Source of the DNA: Phylloscopus collybita | Lineage: Eukaryota > Chordata > Aves > Passeriformes > Phylloscopidae | Direction of reading: 5' to 3' | Assembly (NCBI GenBank): GCA_027886175.1 | Contig: JAJNNQ010000009.1 | Coordinates: 28,757,501 to 28,821,500 of the forward strand | DNA length: 64,000 nt | Made by a program: the position numbers and the translations under genes | In this document: positions 13,277-24,907 of the stretch, in pieces | Layout: each line of letters begins with the position of its first letter | Numbering within the stretch: the stretch's first letter is position 1 | The notes under the pieces: generated by a model | The model's input: only the letters and a program-made list of their open reading frames with translations | Told to the model about the DNA's origin: nothing | Database searches by the model: none

Positions 13277-13362
13277 TTAAAAAATATCCAAACAGTAGAG
13301 TAAAAGCAAATTATGATTGTGCTGAAAAAGAGAAAACTGAATGTAAAACCTACTATTAATAA
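13277..13362 (+). repeat. Direct repeat, copy B (86 bp)
   Basis: This is the partner of 11,305-11,390, in the same orientation and with the same length. Upstream, TAGGAAATAAGG at 13,251-13,262 parallels TAGGAAAATTAAGG at 11,267-11,280, and AGAGATTTG occurs at 13,195 and 11,198. Downstream, AGAAATATAA at 13,433-13,442 parallels 11,395-11,404 after an apparent 66-bp gap. The similarity may therefore extend beyond the clean core. Confidence 0.92.
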
Positions 13363-13772
13363 ATATTTTCTGCCTCAAGCTGTTTATACTTCTTTTCTCC
13401 AAACACACAACATGTATTTAAATTTGAGTTTGAGAAATATAACTTTAGGACAGTAAGGCTAATAATAGCACAAAATAAAAGAAATAACCATACAATAACA
13501 TAATTCAGAGTATGTTATCCATATTATGACTGTGCACTAACGTAGCAAAAACTTGTGATCCTTTAGTTTTTCTCCTGTCTACATTTATTTTTTCTCTATC
13601 TAATATTTGTATATGCTCCCTACCTTTTAGATGTTTCTTAGTTAATTCCTACACACAGCTGACACACACAGAATGGAAGGATGAGGAAGGCCAGTAAAAT
13701 ATATCAGCTTTCAATTTCAAGTGGACTTAGATACCTCACTGCTTCAGGTACTTTTAAAGTAACAAACAAAGA

Positions 13773-13784
13773 GTGTGTGTGTTG

Positions 13785-13817
<33 letters not shown>
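13773..13817. repeat. (GT)n followed by 32-nt poly-T
   Basis: GTGTGTGTGTTGC is followed by 32 consecutive T (13,786-13,817). A pure homopolymer this long is young or unstable. It could be the poly-A tail of a minus-strand retroposed sequence to its right, but I see no target duplication or recognisable source sequence there. Confidence 0.9.
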
Positions 13818-13818
<1 letters not shown>

Positions 13819-15340
13819 TCAGGGGCAGCAATACGTCTGCTTCCATCACTTAGCAAAGTACTGACATGGTAGCTGAGATAATACTTTAAAGAAATGGCAT
13901 GGTTATCAGTTATTTCTTTTGTCAGTGTCATGCAGTCATAATGTACAGCTGTAAATGAGGACCAAATTAGAGGTTCTGGCTACTAAATGTTGGAGTCACA
14001 GAGAGTTCACTGGGCTGGAGTAGGATTTTTTAATTATCCATTCTGTGAACTTATGAATGGAAACAAGATTAAGGACTAAATATCAAATAAGTACACACTT
14101 GGAGAATTTGACTGTGTGGCCCCTGATTAAACAGTTTACAAGACAAATGAGCTATTTTCTTGTATTAATACCTTAATCCCATTGTTTCCCTGTGGTATGT
14201 GCAAGTGTAAAACTTGTCCTTCATTGTGGCAAGTTTTAGATTAGCTAAAAGTGAAATTGGTCCTCAGGCACCAATGCTTGAAAATTCTGTGTCTACTCAA
14301 TGTAGTTTTGCTGAGCAGACTCTTGCCCAGATTCATTCCTCAGCTTACACAACATTGCTAAGCCTGCAGAGAACAATGCCTTGTTAAATGGCTTTTACAA
14401 CTGGCTGAATTGAACAGATTTTTATATATATGGCACAAGTAGCAAGCTTCTGAAATTTAAAATTTAATACTTGGAAAAAGCTCAAATGCAGAAAAAGCTT
14501 AAGAATATTTAAAAACTTAAAAAAATGTTTTAAAAGTCAGGAACACTTTGCTTTAGTAACAAACAAGAGCTCCAGTGGCTTGGAATTTAATTATACCCAT
14601 ATCAATTAACTTCCTGTGTCTAGAAGCATCCAACTCATACATTCCAGTGTTACAAGAAAATCTGTTTTGATTTGGGAACCTTCATAACGCTTAAAACGGA
14701 CTTCATACACACCTCCTGGTATTTTACCAACCTTTGTGTTGGCACTGAATACTACTAACTAGGCAGTAAAGAGTGAAGTGGAATTTTTCATTTCAGCTCC
14801 AATGTTTGGAAAGGCAGCGAATGCTCATAACTCCAGATGAAGTGAAAGGAACATGCAGATCTTTAATACCCATAAAATTCAGCACAGAAGAGCACTTATA
14901 ATGGCTGATGGCTGTGAGGATGGAGAGAGTTGTTCTGACCTTACAAATACAAATAGATTTGGAGCCAGAGATGATCAGGAAATATGTTTTCCCAGTTCTG
15001 TATCACTGCTTTCCAAAATATTTCCCTCTTCTTATTGGGGTAAACATTAAAATTGTGTGGTAATGTAAAGTTTTAAAGGACAGGAACAGATCTGGTTCAA
15101 AACTCCTTGTACATTCAGCAGAGTTTCAGAAATCAGCCTTCTGCCTCCTGCCCCTGCCTGGATTACAGCAGAAACCAAAACACAGTCTCTATTCAGCAAC
15201 AGCTAGAGCAGGAAAAGAAATCTGAACCCAGGCTCAACCCAATTACATAATCTCTTCCAGGTTTTCATCTTGAATTTTGAAAATGGTTTCCTAAACAAAA
15301 ACTTACTGCAAAAATATAGTCATTCCAAAATATCATTAAA

Positions 15341-15405
15341 AACAACAAAACAAACAAGCAACACCGCCCCCAACCAACAGCAAACCCAGATAGAAAAAAA
15401 AATTA
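15341..15405. repeat. A/C-rich low-complexity patch
   Basis: The sequence is dominated by A and C (AACAACAAAACAAACAAGCAA, then CACCGCCCCCAACC), ending in an A-rich stretch. It is a shorter member of the class seen at 23,369 and 46,306. Confidence 0.7.
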
Positions 15406-18400
15406 AAAAAGCAAGACCTGGGGGAGATACAGGCTGAAAATGTGATGTTTTAGACAAAGCAATGACATTTTTCTTGACTCTGAAAAAAAAAAAAAGTGAA
15501 AATTTGGCCTTTTAAAATTTAACTAGACTTTTATTAGTTGTAGAAAGCATTTGCACTTTTGCAGGTGACATTTTGATTTCTTTAAACCATTTCATTTGCT
15601 AAGGATGATACCCCCAGCTTCAATCACACAACATCAGCTGTTTCTGTTTATTACTGGTTTGCTCATATCGATTATCTTTATTCTTCTTTATAAAAATATA
15701 ATCATTTTATTGCAGTAGTAATTGCAGCAGAGTAATCTGTACTAAATATCAATTGCTACCTACAGAATCAGCAAGGTTATTCCTTTTTTGGGATCATTGG
15801 GATAAAGATAACAGGCACTTTTGTAGCACCTAATCATCCATGAAACAAAGAGTGATAATAAATACAAATTGAAGTCCCTGGCATGCCTAAAGCATTTATC
15901 TTTGCTGACAACTTTTAGAGTACATTGCTCTAAGAAGATGTTCAGGCAGTGAAACTGCTCATCTCAGTAGTGTCACCCCTCTCAAAAATAGCATCAGAAA
16001 TGTCATTTCTTTTTGGATCCCTGTTGGTTTTAATATATCAAACACATTATGTTCATATAAGACTTGGGTCCTCAGTCATAAAAGAAGAGAAAATAAAATT
16101 TCAGAAACTTGTAGTTTTTTTTCTATTTTTGTTGTTCTGTATTCAAATCAACTCCTGAAAACACCAATGATTATGAAAAGGAAAGAGTTCCTGGGTTTCT
16201 GCTTTTCTGAAAACAAATTTCATTTACCATTAATTTCCATTTTTCTGTGTTGGACAAGACACTGAATCAGCAAAATAGAGCTGGATTCAGTTAAACAGCT
16301 CCCTTTGTCTATTATTTCACTGAAATTTAGTTATTTAGAAAAAAACCCTCAAACACATTTTTTTCAGTAAAGCATAGAAAAGCTGTAAAAGTCATAATAT
16401 TTTTAAAAGATAATCTTCCAGGTGTGAGCATGTAATTCTCACACTACAAGATTGTCCTAATATATCTAGATAATTCTTTTTTAGCTGTTTCTGTTTCTTG
16501 ATCTTCCCATGAACATAGCTGAGAACTCCATGATTCCACTCCTCAGTAAACCTCAATCACAGTACACTTTGACAAGAGAGTATTTTCTTAGCAGCACTTC
16601 TGATGACTGTGTCAAGAGGCATTTTCCCCCTCCTCCCTTTAAGTTGACATGGATCCAAATTGCCAAGATTTGCAGGTGTTGAGCTTTAGCTGTAAAGCAT
16701 TTGCCCACCCACAAAGAATTCCCCTGGAAACATATAGATATTGCAGCAGTTCTCCAGCTTGCTCTTGAATGTAACAGCCACTCAGGGTCACTTCATAACA
16801 AAGCCAGAAAGGAATCCCGAGGAAGTCCAGATTACCTCAAAGCACCTATTATAAATTAAATAGCCCCCTTTTTACTCTATTCAATTGCTTCAAACTTGTG
16901 GCTCTGTTATAATGTGAATAAAGCTAATTAGGACTGGTTTGTATTTCCAATAGAGTTTTAAAGATAACTGCACTGAATTAAGCAGAGTCATTCATGGAAA
17001 TGTTTGAAAGAGGATTTATTACAAAAATCTCACATTTGTTAATTTGCACACAGGAACAGAATCTAAATTGTAATTTAACAGGCAGTATCTGCTGCACAGT
17101 TGGATCCCTTGTGTCAGCCTACAACCAAGTCTTTGTGGGCAGCAGAGCACAGAAATAGATTGAAATCAGTGATTGTGACTTTTGATAACAAACCTAATAC
17201 ATATGTGATCTTTTTACTCCAACAATTATCAGTGCAGGCATGTAACTCTTGGTTGATTCAGGCAGGTGTCACAAAAATAAACAAAACCTTTGGTTTAGGG
17301 TATGCTTTTCATTTCTCATTATTGCTCTCTCAATTCACTTGGGCTCTGACTTCTCATTCCCTACTGGTTTGTTCTGCAATTAAGACCTTTATTTCTCTTT
17401 GATTAAATGAGGATGGTCTCTCTGTGTCTCCTGTGTCCTCACTTAAAGAGCCTCAGCCTGAATTTAACCTGAATGTGCCTCCCTTATCTGTGATAAATGA
17501 CAGTCCTCCCCTCCTTCTGAGACTGGGAAGCAGACTGAGCCTCAGGTCTGGTTGGGAATGAGGGTTGTTCCATCATCATGAAAACTCCGGGGCTTTTCCT
17601 GCTTTCTGTGGGGTCCCAGAACGTAATTGCACAGGAAAGGCAAGCAGGAGCTGAAAGAATACATACAGTATTTTGATATTTTGATGAATGAACTTCTGTA
17701 CATAACTTTCAATTTTCTATGTCATACTTTTAAGAGTAGATATTTACATATTGCTGTATCATATGGATGGCTACATCTCATAGATCAAAATAATATGTTG
17801 CTCTATCTTTTAAATTTAATGGATTTCTCTTTCAAGCTAAAAAAACCCATGGAACCCTTTCTTCTTTGAAATGTTGAACTATGGTTTTGCCTTCTCCCCA
17901 ACATACATGAGAAATCTGTCAAAAAAACAGGAATTAAGCAATTTAAAAAATTACCATTAGAAAGTCAAAGGGAGTTCACATTACTATTAATTTTTCAAAC
18001 CTGATGAAACAGAAGAAGTTTCTTCCTCCACAGTAAGACCAACATAATGTTTCAACATCTCTTTAAAATACTTAATGAACTGGGAGGATTTATCTTTTAC
18101 AACCAAACATTTAGAAAGTTTCTCCTCCAAATGTAAATACTCTGTTACATGAAGCTAGTTGTATAAAATATGTTTAAAAACATCTTAAAGGTAGAGGGAA
18201 TTTATTTATTCATTTGCCAGTGAAATGTAGAGTCCATATGTTCAGGTTTTAATAATTAACATAATATATGGAAGGCTGACTGGTTCACAGACAAACTGAT
18301 TTTTTTTTTAATGCTGCCCAGTGGTTAACATGAGAATTGTAATTTCAATAATTGTTGAGAGAAAATTTTCGTCCACTCCTGTTTCCTCTGTGTAAGCAGA

Positions 18401-21399
18401 TTGCTGGATAGGTTCACTGAGTGGATGGAGAGTGAAAGGCATTTTCTATGCTTTCTAAAGTCTTATTTACCACTTGTTTCTCAATGAAAAATTCCTTTTA
18501 CTGTGTATAGTGTCATGAAGAGGAAATTGCAGGCAAAACACCCCTGCTGTATTAAAATGTCTCCAAACCTAAAACCCAAACAACTTCTTTTGTTGTATGT
18601 GGGGCTTGTTTAACTTCTCTAGCCAGTTTGATGAACACTTTGGCAAAAGTAGTGTTTATTGAAAATTTCACATGTTAGATGAGCTCAGACACCTCACATT
18701 CTGGTTCCTTCATACCTCAGAGAAATCATCCTGCAGGCCAAATCCCACATTGATATTCATTGTATTGTAAAGGTCAAAAACAAGCACGAAAAAAAAGTCA
18801 AAAACCATTTCAGAACTTGTTTACCTATGAGAGAAAAAGCAGAAACAGAAAAGTAGTACAATTTGTTTATCTTTACAAGTCGCTTTTTATTAATTTGATG
18901 TGCTCTAAAGTTAATAGTCTATCAGTCAGATTGCATTCAAGAAGCTTTAAAAATATGGTTTAAAATAAATGAAGGCTGGAATGGTTACTTTCTCACTATA
19001 TCAAATACTTGCTTTATTCAGAAGCAAAATGGCAACATTTCATGAATAGAAAGTGGTAGTTGGATGGTAATCTAAGAACTAGGATAAGAGGAAACTCAGA
19101 GCTTACCAAAAACTAATTAAAATACAGTAATGAAAGGAGAACTAGAGAAATGTTCAGATATCTGCTTTTGAAGTTTATTTAAAGTATTAGGACTTGTTCT
19201 AAACAAAAGACAGTTTCTTTTGTTTATTTTTAAATGATCAATTTTTGGTCAATGGAGAAAAGCTAAACATCCATTAACACAGATAACATTACAATTGATT
19301 TATTTAGATGAATTTTACATCTACGGAATTTTAAAAAGCCTGTTTGTTTTAATTAAAGATAGATTTTGTTGCATTGTTATTATGCTACCACTGGCAATTA
19401 AATAGTTAGAATTTTTTTTTGTTCTTGCTCTTGAGCAATTTTACAATAAGCAGCATCAGAAAAAAAATCTATTATATGATTATTGCTATTCATTGATTTA
19501 TGTTCCCAAAAGTTCTAAATATCTGTGTGCAGGAAGACAATCTGTGAAAACAGGCTGTGTGAAAGCAGTAGACACAGAAAGGACATGGATTATTTTCTAT
19601 ACTATGTGGTAGTTACCATGTTATCTCTACCACAAAGTACATTTACTCCCCTCAGATATTACCAGAATAATCTCTTCCTGCTTTGGCATTTCCTTCCCAC
19701 TCCTCCCCATCAAACTTTTTTACTGAGAATCACTAAAGGATCATAAAATTTCAGTATCAAGCTAATGAAGCCTCAGGGCATAAATTTCCTAGTAAGTAAA
19801 ATAATGCTTGGAGTGACAAGGTCAAATTAAAAACCCTAAAAGCTTTATTCATTTCATCAGACTGGGAGATCTGGGGCTCTCAGGTTTCAGTAGAGTTGCT
19901 AGGAAATGTTATCACAGAGTTCTTTTACAATAGTATGCAATATATGTATTAGCTAAGGCAGTAAATGTGTCTTTGTTGAAGGGAAGAGAACTTCCACACC
20001 AATGTAGTCAACAGGGATCAATGGTCTTAAAATATTCTTGCTTTCACCTTGTACAAAGTAACTAATCCAAGAACAAAGGCTTCTTGGAATAACTTTCCAA
20101 GGAGGAATAGCCTTTGGTATAGAATTCTCTTTGCTTAGGGTTTCATGTTTTTTTCAGGATTTGTCTGGATGGTAAAAAAATTGGAGAATGCTCAGATCAA
20201 GTTTTCATTAAATTTCACTTTCAGTCTAAAAAAAAATAAATCTGAATCCAATGCATTCTGAGTATCATGCACTATTTGGAGCACCTCTAGACTCAACAGA
20301 ATCAGAGGAGGGGAAGAGGAAACTAAAGAGAAAAGGAAGCAAATCACATCCCAAATAAAAACCAAGGCTAGCTTTATGTTAAAGATAAAACATTTATTTC
20401 AGCCAATAAAGAAACAGATTTCAAGGGGAGAGAATATGCCTACAACATCTTACAACACAGCAGATAATGGGAATGACAAGTGTGAGCTCAGATATTTCAG
20501 GGCAAGAGGAAAGAGTGAAAAGTTAGATAAATATAGCAACTCACTGTTAAGAAAAGTGAATCAACAACTCCTTGTCATTAGCAGGCTACTGTAAAAGAAA
20601 AATCAATGATTTGGTCAAGCTGGCAGTCTGCACTGCCCACTACACTAGCCTGCTCAGTTCCCCTTGGGTGTTCTGTGCTGGAGGAGTATGAGCATTGTAA
20701 CTGAGGGAAAAGGACTGACTTACTAGTAGACCAGGTAAAATATTTTCAGAGCTACTTATAATCAGTAAAAAGAAGCTAAGTCAAGGCATGAGAGGTCTGT
20801 TGCTTCTATTTCTTCAAAGTAATAGTATTAGAAATCTTGTATGTTGCGGCTGACTCCAACATGAATTTTCATTTCATTCAGCCCATCTGCTGCTGGTTGC
20901 TTCTGTTTCCTTCTCTAATAAGCAGAGTCAATAACTAATAAAGTCATAGTCAGAATTCATTGTGATTGCCTGCAGATTTTAGGAATGTAAATAGTATTCC
21001 TGTTACTTACTAATTTTTTTAACATCACTCTGTAGACTGCTTTCACAGATTCTCTTCATTCAGGGCATGCAGTTAATAACAGTGTTATCCTCTCTTTCTG
21101 TTCATTAATTAGGACAGAAATTAAAATTATTCCTAATGCCAATCTTTGTCATATTAAAATTGACAGCTGGAGTTCAGTAGTAAGCAGCTATGTGATGAAG
21201 AGTTCAAAGTCTTTGCATACCAGCATTCAGTTCTAAATCGATGCACTAAACCTCTCTCTCTACCTTTTTATCCATAGCCATTCAGTCTGTGACGTGGAAG
21301 CCCTCCTTCTTATTTTGAATTGGAAGAGTTTAAAGGGTTATCACACATAAAACTTCCAGTAGCAGTCAGAAGTGTTTTTTGTCCGTTTAAGTACTGAAA

Positions 21400-21532
21400 T
21401 ATGCTCTAAGTTCTTCCTGGAGCCTTCTCTTCTCCAAGTCTCTCAGCCTATCTTCATGGAAGAGGTTCTCCAGCCTTCTGATCATCTTTGTGGTCTCTGG
21501 ATTTGTGGTCATCTGTTCCATGTGCATCCTAT
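21400..21532 (-). mobile_element. CR1 LINE fragment (ORF2 C-terminal region)
   Basis: Read on the minus strand this encodes TKMIRRLENLFHEDRLRDL followed by EKRRLQEELRAYF. This matches the conserved C-terminal region of the CR1 ORF2 protein, where reverse transcriptase gives way to the tail of the protein (family pattern: TKMI-GLE-L-YEERLREL...LEKRRL). About 12-15 bp that normally lie between the LREL and LEKRRL parts are missing. At the DNA level the plus strand shows GGAGCCTTCTCTTCTCCAAG and CCAGCCTTCTGATCATCTTT, typical of antisense avian CR1. Both the catalytic domain upstream and the 3' tail downstream are absent, so this is an inactive internal fragment. Confidence 0.9.
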
Positions 21533-22876
21533 TTTCGTTATTTATGATTTTGCCAATTTTATGACATAGGGAGCATGCTACACTGTCTTGTATCGTTTGG
21601 GATTTCACAAAATGAGTTTGACTTTGTGCTCTTCAGTTCTCTCACAGCACATCATCATCCCAATAAGAAAAGTCACAGCTATAGGTCTCATATTGTTAAA
21701 GGACTGTGGAAATGTTTCTGGCTTACAGGAAATGTGAAGATAGTTTGTAAGCCCATACATCTGTTGAACAGACAAGGAGTGAGCATCCATCTCTGCAGCA
21801 CTAATCTCTTTTGCCACTCATGATTTAGAGTGTACATGATCCATGTCTCAGCTCCCAAAAAGCTAAAAACCTACTTCTCTTTTTTCATCTCAGTGGATCC
21901 ATTTCTACTTTACTTTAGCTTGAACTGCTTCAGTCTGCCAAGTGTATGGATCCCAAGCTGGACAACAAAAGAAAAGTTCAAATAGTCACTTAGAACTTAA
22001 TTAAGCATAAAGACTAGAGTTTCAACATGTAATATGAAGTCAAGAAAGAAAATAAAGGATTTTGTATGAGACAGGATGGAAATTCCCTCCTAAACCTAAG
22101 GTTATCAAGAGATTGAGGTATTTAAGCTTTGTGAACCCCAGTGCACAGAAAATCCCATAAGGTAACTGCTTATGGTATGAAGGTAAGTTCTAGAGTAAGC
22201 AAACTGGAGAATCAGTTGCCCCACTGCACCATCTTGCAAGACATTTGGTTTAATTAGGATGAGAAACAAATATTTTCTTCCTGTGAAAACTCATACTGTC
22301 TACATGGCAAAACCCAAATCCCTTTCTAATTCCATTAAATTTCTGTCTACTGGCACACAGGTATGATGCTGTTGATGTACCATTTGCACAGAAACTGGAT
22401 AGTTTCTTCAAAACAGTGCTCTTTGATGCAGTATCACATGGCTGGTTAGTGCATTAATCTATGCAAAGGTAATATAATCTATGGGTGTCTGAATTGTCAT
22501 TAATTTTACTTCAAAACTATAAATAAATACTTATTTTTATAAGGTCTAATACTAATACCACTTTCTGCTGTTTTAAAAAATTTACTAAGAGTTTTCCTTG
22601 TTCTTCTCTCCATCCTAAAATTTTGAATTCTCGGGGATATGTCTGTGTTTGAAGAGGATAGATTGTCTCACTCTATAAAAATAGATTCTTTATTTAAAAA
22701 AAAAAAACAACAACCAAAAAACGAAAAAACAACACCTCCTTATGTACCTCTATGGGACTTTTATATAGGTAAGTACTTGAGAATGGCAAATAATGTAAGT
22801 CTTCAGTTTTTTACAAGCTGTTTTGATCTTGAAATACAACTGCTTAGTTAAATTTCACAGATATATTGCAGTAATT

Positions 22877-22932
22877 GAAATTTACAAATTTGAATTGAAT
22901 TTACAAAATTTAAATTTACAAAATTTACAAAA
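22877..22932. repeat. Degenerate tandem repeat of AAATTTACA
   Basis: Units such as GAATTTACAAAATTT and AAATTTACAAAATTT follow one another over about 55 bp and contain almost no G or C apart from the ACA steps. This is a slippage-type minisatellite seed. Confidence 0.8.
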
Positions 22933-23314
22933 CCCAATGGTTCTGTAATTATGTTTATCCTTCAGAAAGATCATTTATCTCTTGGTGTTTAACCAAAAAT
23001 ACTATTATCCTTTATGATGTTCTTTGCTTGATATATACTTCGTCTACATATTGTTTTTAGACTTCTAATAAGAATTTCATGAATTTCACAGGTGTGGATA
23101 TTAATGTATTTGCAAATTATATGTTTGCATCATCTTTCATGTCCTGTCTTCACACAGAAGAAAATGCACTGGTTTCTGGGGGATTGCTTATTATTTACAC
23201 TATAACTGCAGGCAAACTTACTTTCTTGAAATCTGTTGCACTTTGTGAAAGCACAACCAAAATCAATGACATGTGTGAATCAGTTTCATTTTCTATATAC
23301 CAAGTTCTGAAGTG

Positions 23315-23334
23315 ATCTCACATTGGTGTGAGAT
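23315..23334. repeat. 8-bp perfect hairpin, 4-nt loop
   Basis: ATCTCACA (23,315-23,322) pairs exactly with TGTGAGAT (23,327-23,334) around TTGG. It lies just left of the large A/C tract. A stem this short could be chance. Confidence 0.8.
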
Positions 23335-23368
23335 ATCCTCCCATTTCCTTTGGGGTTTTTCTATATAT

Positions 23369-23613
23369 AAAAAAACCCAAACAAAGCCACAAACAAGCAA
23401 CAACACCACCAACACCAACAAAAAGAAAGAAACAAAAAACCCCAATAACAAAGAGCTGAACCAAGCAACAACAACAACAAAAACCAAAACAAAGAAAAAG
23501 AAAACAAAAAAACCCAACAAAACAAACCAAAACAACAATAACAACAAAACAACCCCAAACCTGAAAAAACCAAACAAGCTAAATCAAATCAAACCAAATC
23601 AAACCAACAAAAA
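23369..23613. repeat. 245-bp A/C-rich low-complexity tract
   Basis: The plus strand is almost wholly A and C, with mixed CAA, CAAA, CCAAAA and CAACACCAC units and very few G or T. Near the right end it becomes CAAATCAAACC-like. Just to the left, TTTGGGGTTTTT and AAAAAAACCCAAA form an imperfect inverted repeat around CTATATAT. It gives long open frames on both strands (Asn/Thr/Lys-rich or Phe/Leu/Val-rich) that are artefacts of composition. Confidence 0.92.
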
Positions 23614-23688
23614 GCCTTAACTAAATCCCCAAATAGAATAACCACTCAGGAAAGTTAGATGTAAATTATAAATGTGGGTAAAATTACA

Positions 23689-23729
23689 TGTATTTATATA
23701 TGTATATACACATGTGTGTATATATATAT
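23689..23729. repeat. TA/TG dinucleotide microsatellite
   Basis: Alternating purine-pyrimidine sequence of the form TATATGTATATACACATGTGTG followed by TATATATATAT. It is the kind of sequence that is length-polymorphic. Confidence 0.85.
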
Positions 23730-24891
23730 TAAACTTTATTATAACATCAAGATTTTATTGCTCTTGTTTTTATTCTCTCAAATGTCTACACTGGGATATG
23801 CCTTTCCTCAAGGATTGCTTGGTAACACAGTGCTGAACTCAAAGGCAGGAGGGACTATTGGACATCCTTTATATGACCTTGATTAGCAGGGCAATTCATC
23901 ATATCTATTGCAACATAGAACTCTGGGAGAAAGTATCAAGCAACATATCTTGAAAGGAATCTCAAACTATTGCAGTGCTTCTTCTGTGTCAGGTCTCTGA
24001 AAAAAACTCTGTCATTACACTATTTATCATCCCAATGGAATATATGTGATTAAATATGCTGCATTATATATGAATAGGTTATATTCCACATTAACTTACA
24101 TACATGTTTATATCTTACTCATATGCCTCCAAGAATGCATTCTCATAGCCTCACTATGAAACTAGTGCTTAGTGACTTTAACCTAACATATTGAAGAGAC
24201 AGTCCAATACCTTTGCACTGCAATTTTAAGATCTCCAGACTCTTGATTTATCTTTGAATAAATATACAAGTGTATAATTACTAAGTAGGCTCCTTTCTGC
24301 TTATGCTCACTTTTTCTTATTTCATTTGACCACTTCCAATATCTGTAAATGCCATTTTGAATTGCAGAACATCAAACACATGCTGAAAAAAATGCTTTCT
24401 CTTACTACCGTATGTATCAGTTACAGGTAATATCCTCCTTTAGCAGCTATCAAAGCTGTGTAATATATATTCACACACCACTCTCACCCCCAAAATTCCT
24501 CTTCTCAGTCTCTCCTACCAAATTTCAAAACAAAGCGTGAAAGCCTTTTATTGTCTTTCAAGTGGAATTCATTTGAACATGTTATCTTCTACATGTATCA
24601 GGATAGCTGTACCTTTGCGGGGCTAACTTCTTTAACCTCACAGTTCTGTAAAAATTTCCAAAATGTAGCTACTCCCTTGATTAAATAAAAAGTACTAGTG
24701 ATCCCATTACTGGAATAAAAACACATGCTTTATAAACTCTTTGAGAAAGAAATTGTTCTGTCTCTGTCTAGATGGCTGTTTAATGAGTAAAGAACTCTAA
24801 TGAATAAATATACTTGAACAAAAAAAGATATGTTTGTAAATCCACTGAAATTTTAGATGTCTGGAAGCAGGTTCACTGAATATTCACCAAC

Positions 24892-24907
24892 ATTTCAGGC
24901 CTGAAAT
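24892..24907. repeat. 16-bp perfect palindrome
   Basis: ATTTCAGGCCTGAAAT is its own reverse complement with no spacer. It could be a dimeric protein site or chance; nothing around it decides. Confidence 0.85.

Larger units (their letters stand above)
13363..21399. other. Gene-free AT-rich DNA with simple repeats
   Basis: No coding exon or known transposon was recognised. It contains the poly-T at 13,786, an A/C-rich patch at about 15,341-15,405, and a 13-A run near 15,483. A moderately GC-richer patch lies at about 17,410-17,640. The longest open frame is 100 codons (17,100-17,402, plus strand) and resembles nothing. Confidence 0.55.
21533..23366. other. Gene-free AT-rich spacer
   Basis: No gene was found. 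An A-rich run with AACAACAACC sits at about 22,688-22,730, a degenerate AAATTTACA repeat at 22,877-22,932, and an 8-bp hairpin at 23,315-23,334. Confidence 0.55.

Noticed and set aside
21387..21608. Small gene encoding a 73-residue protein
   Set aside because: The core is a CR1 ORF2 fragment and the rest of the frame is unrelated flank.
23293..23620. Long frames rich in Asn/Thr/Lys (plus) or Phe/Leu/Val (minus)
   Set aside because: They are produced by the A/C low-complexity tract, which contains almost no stop codons.
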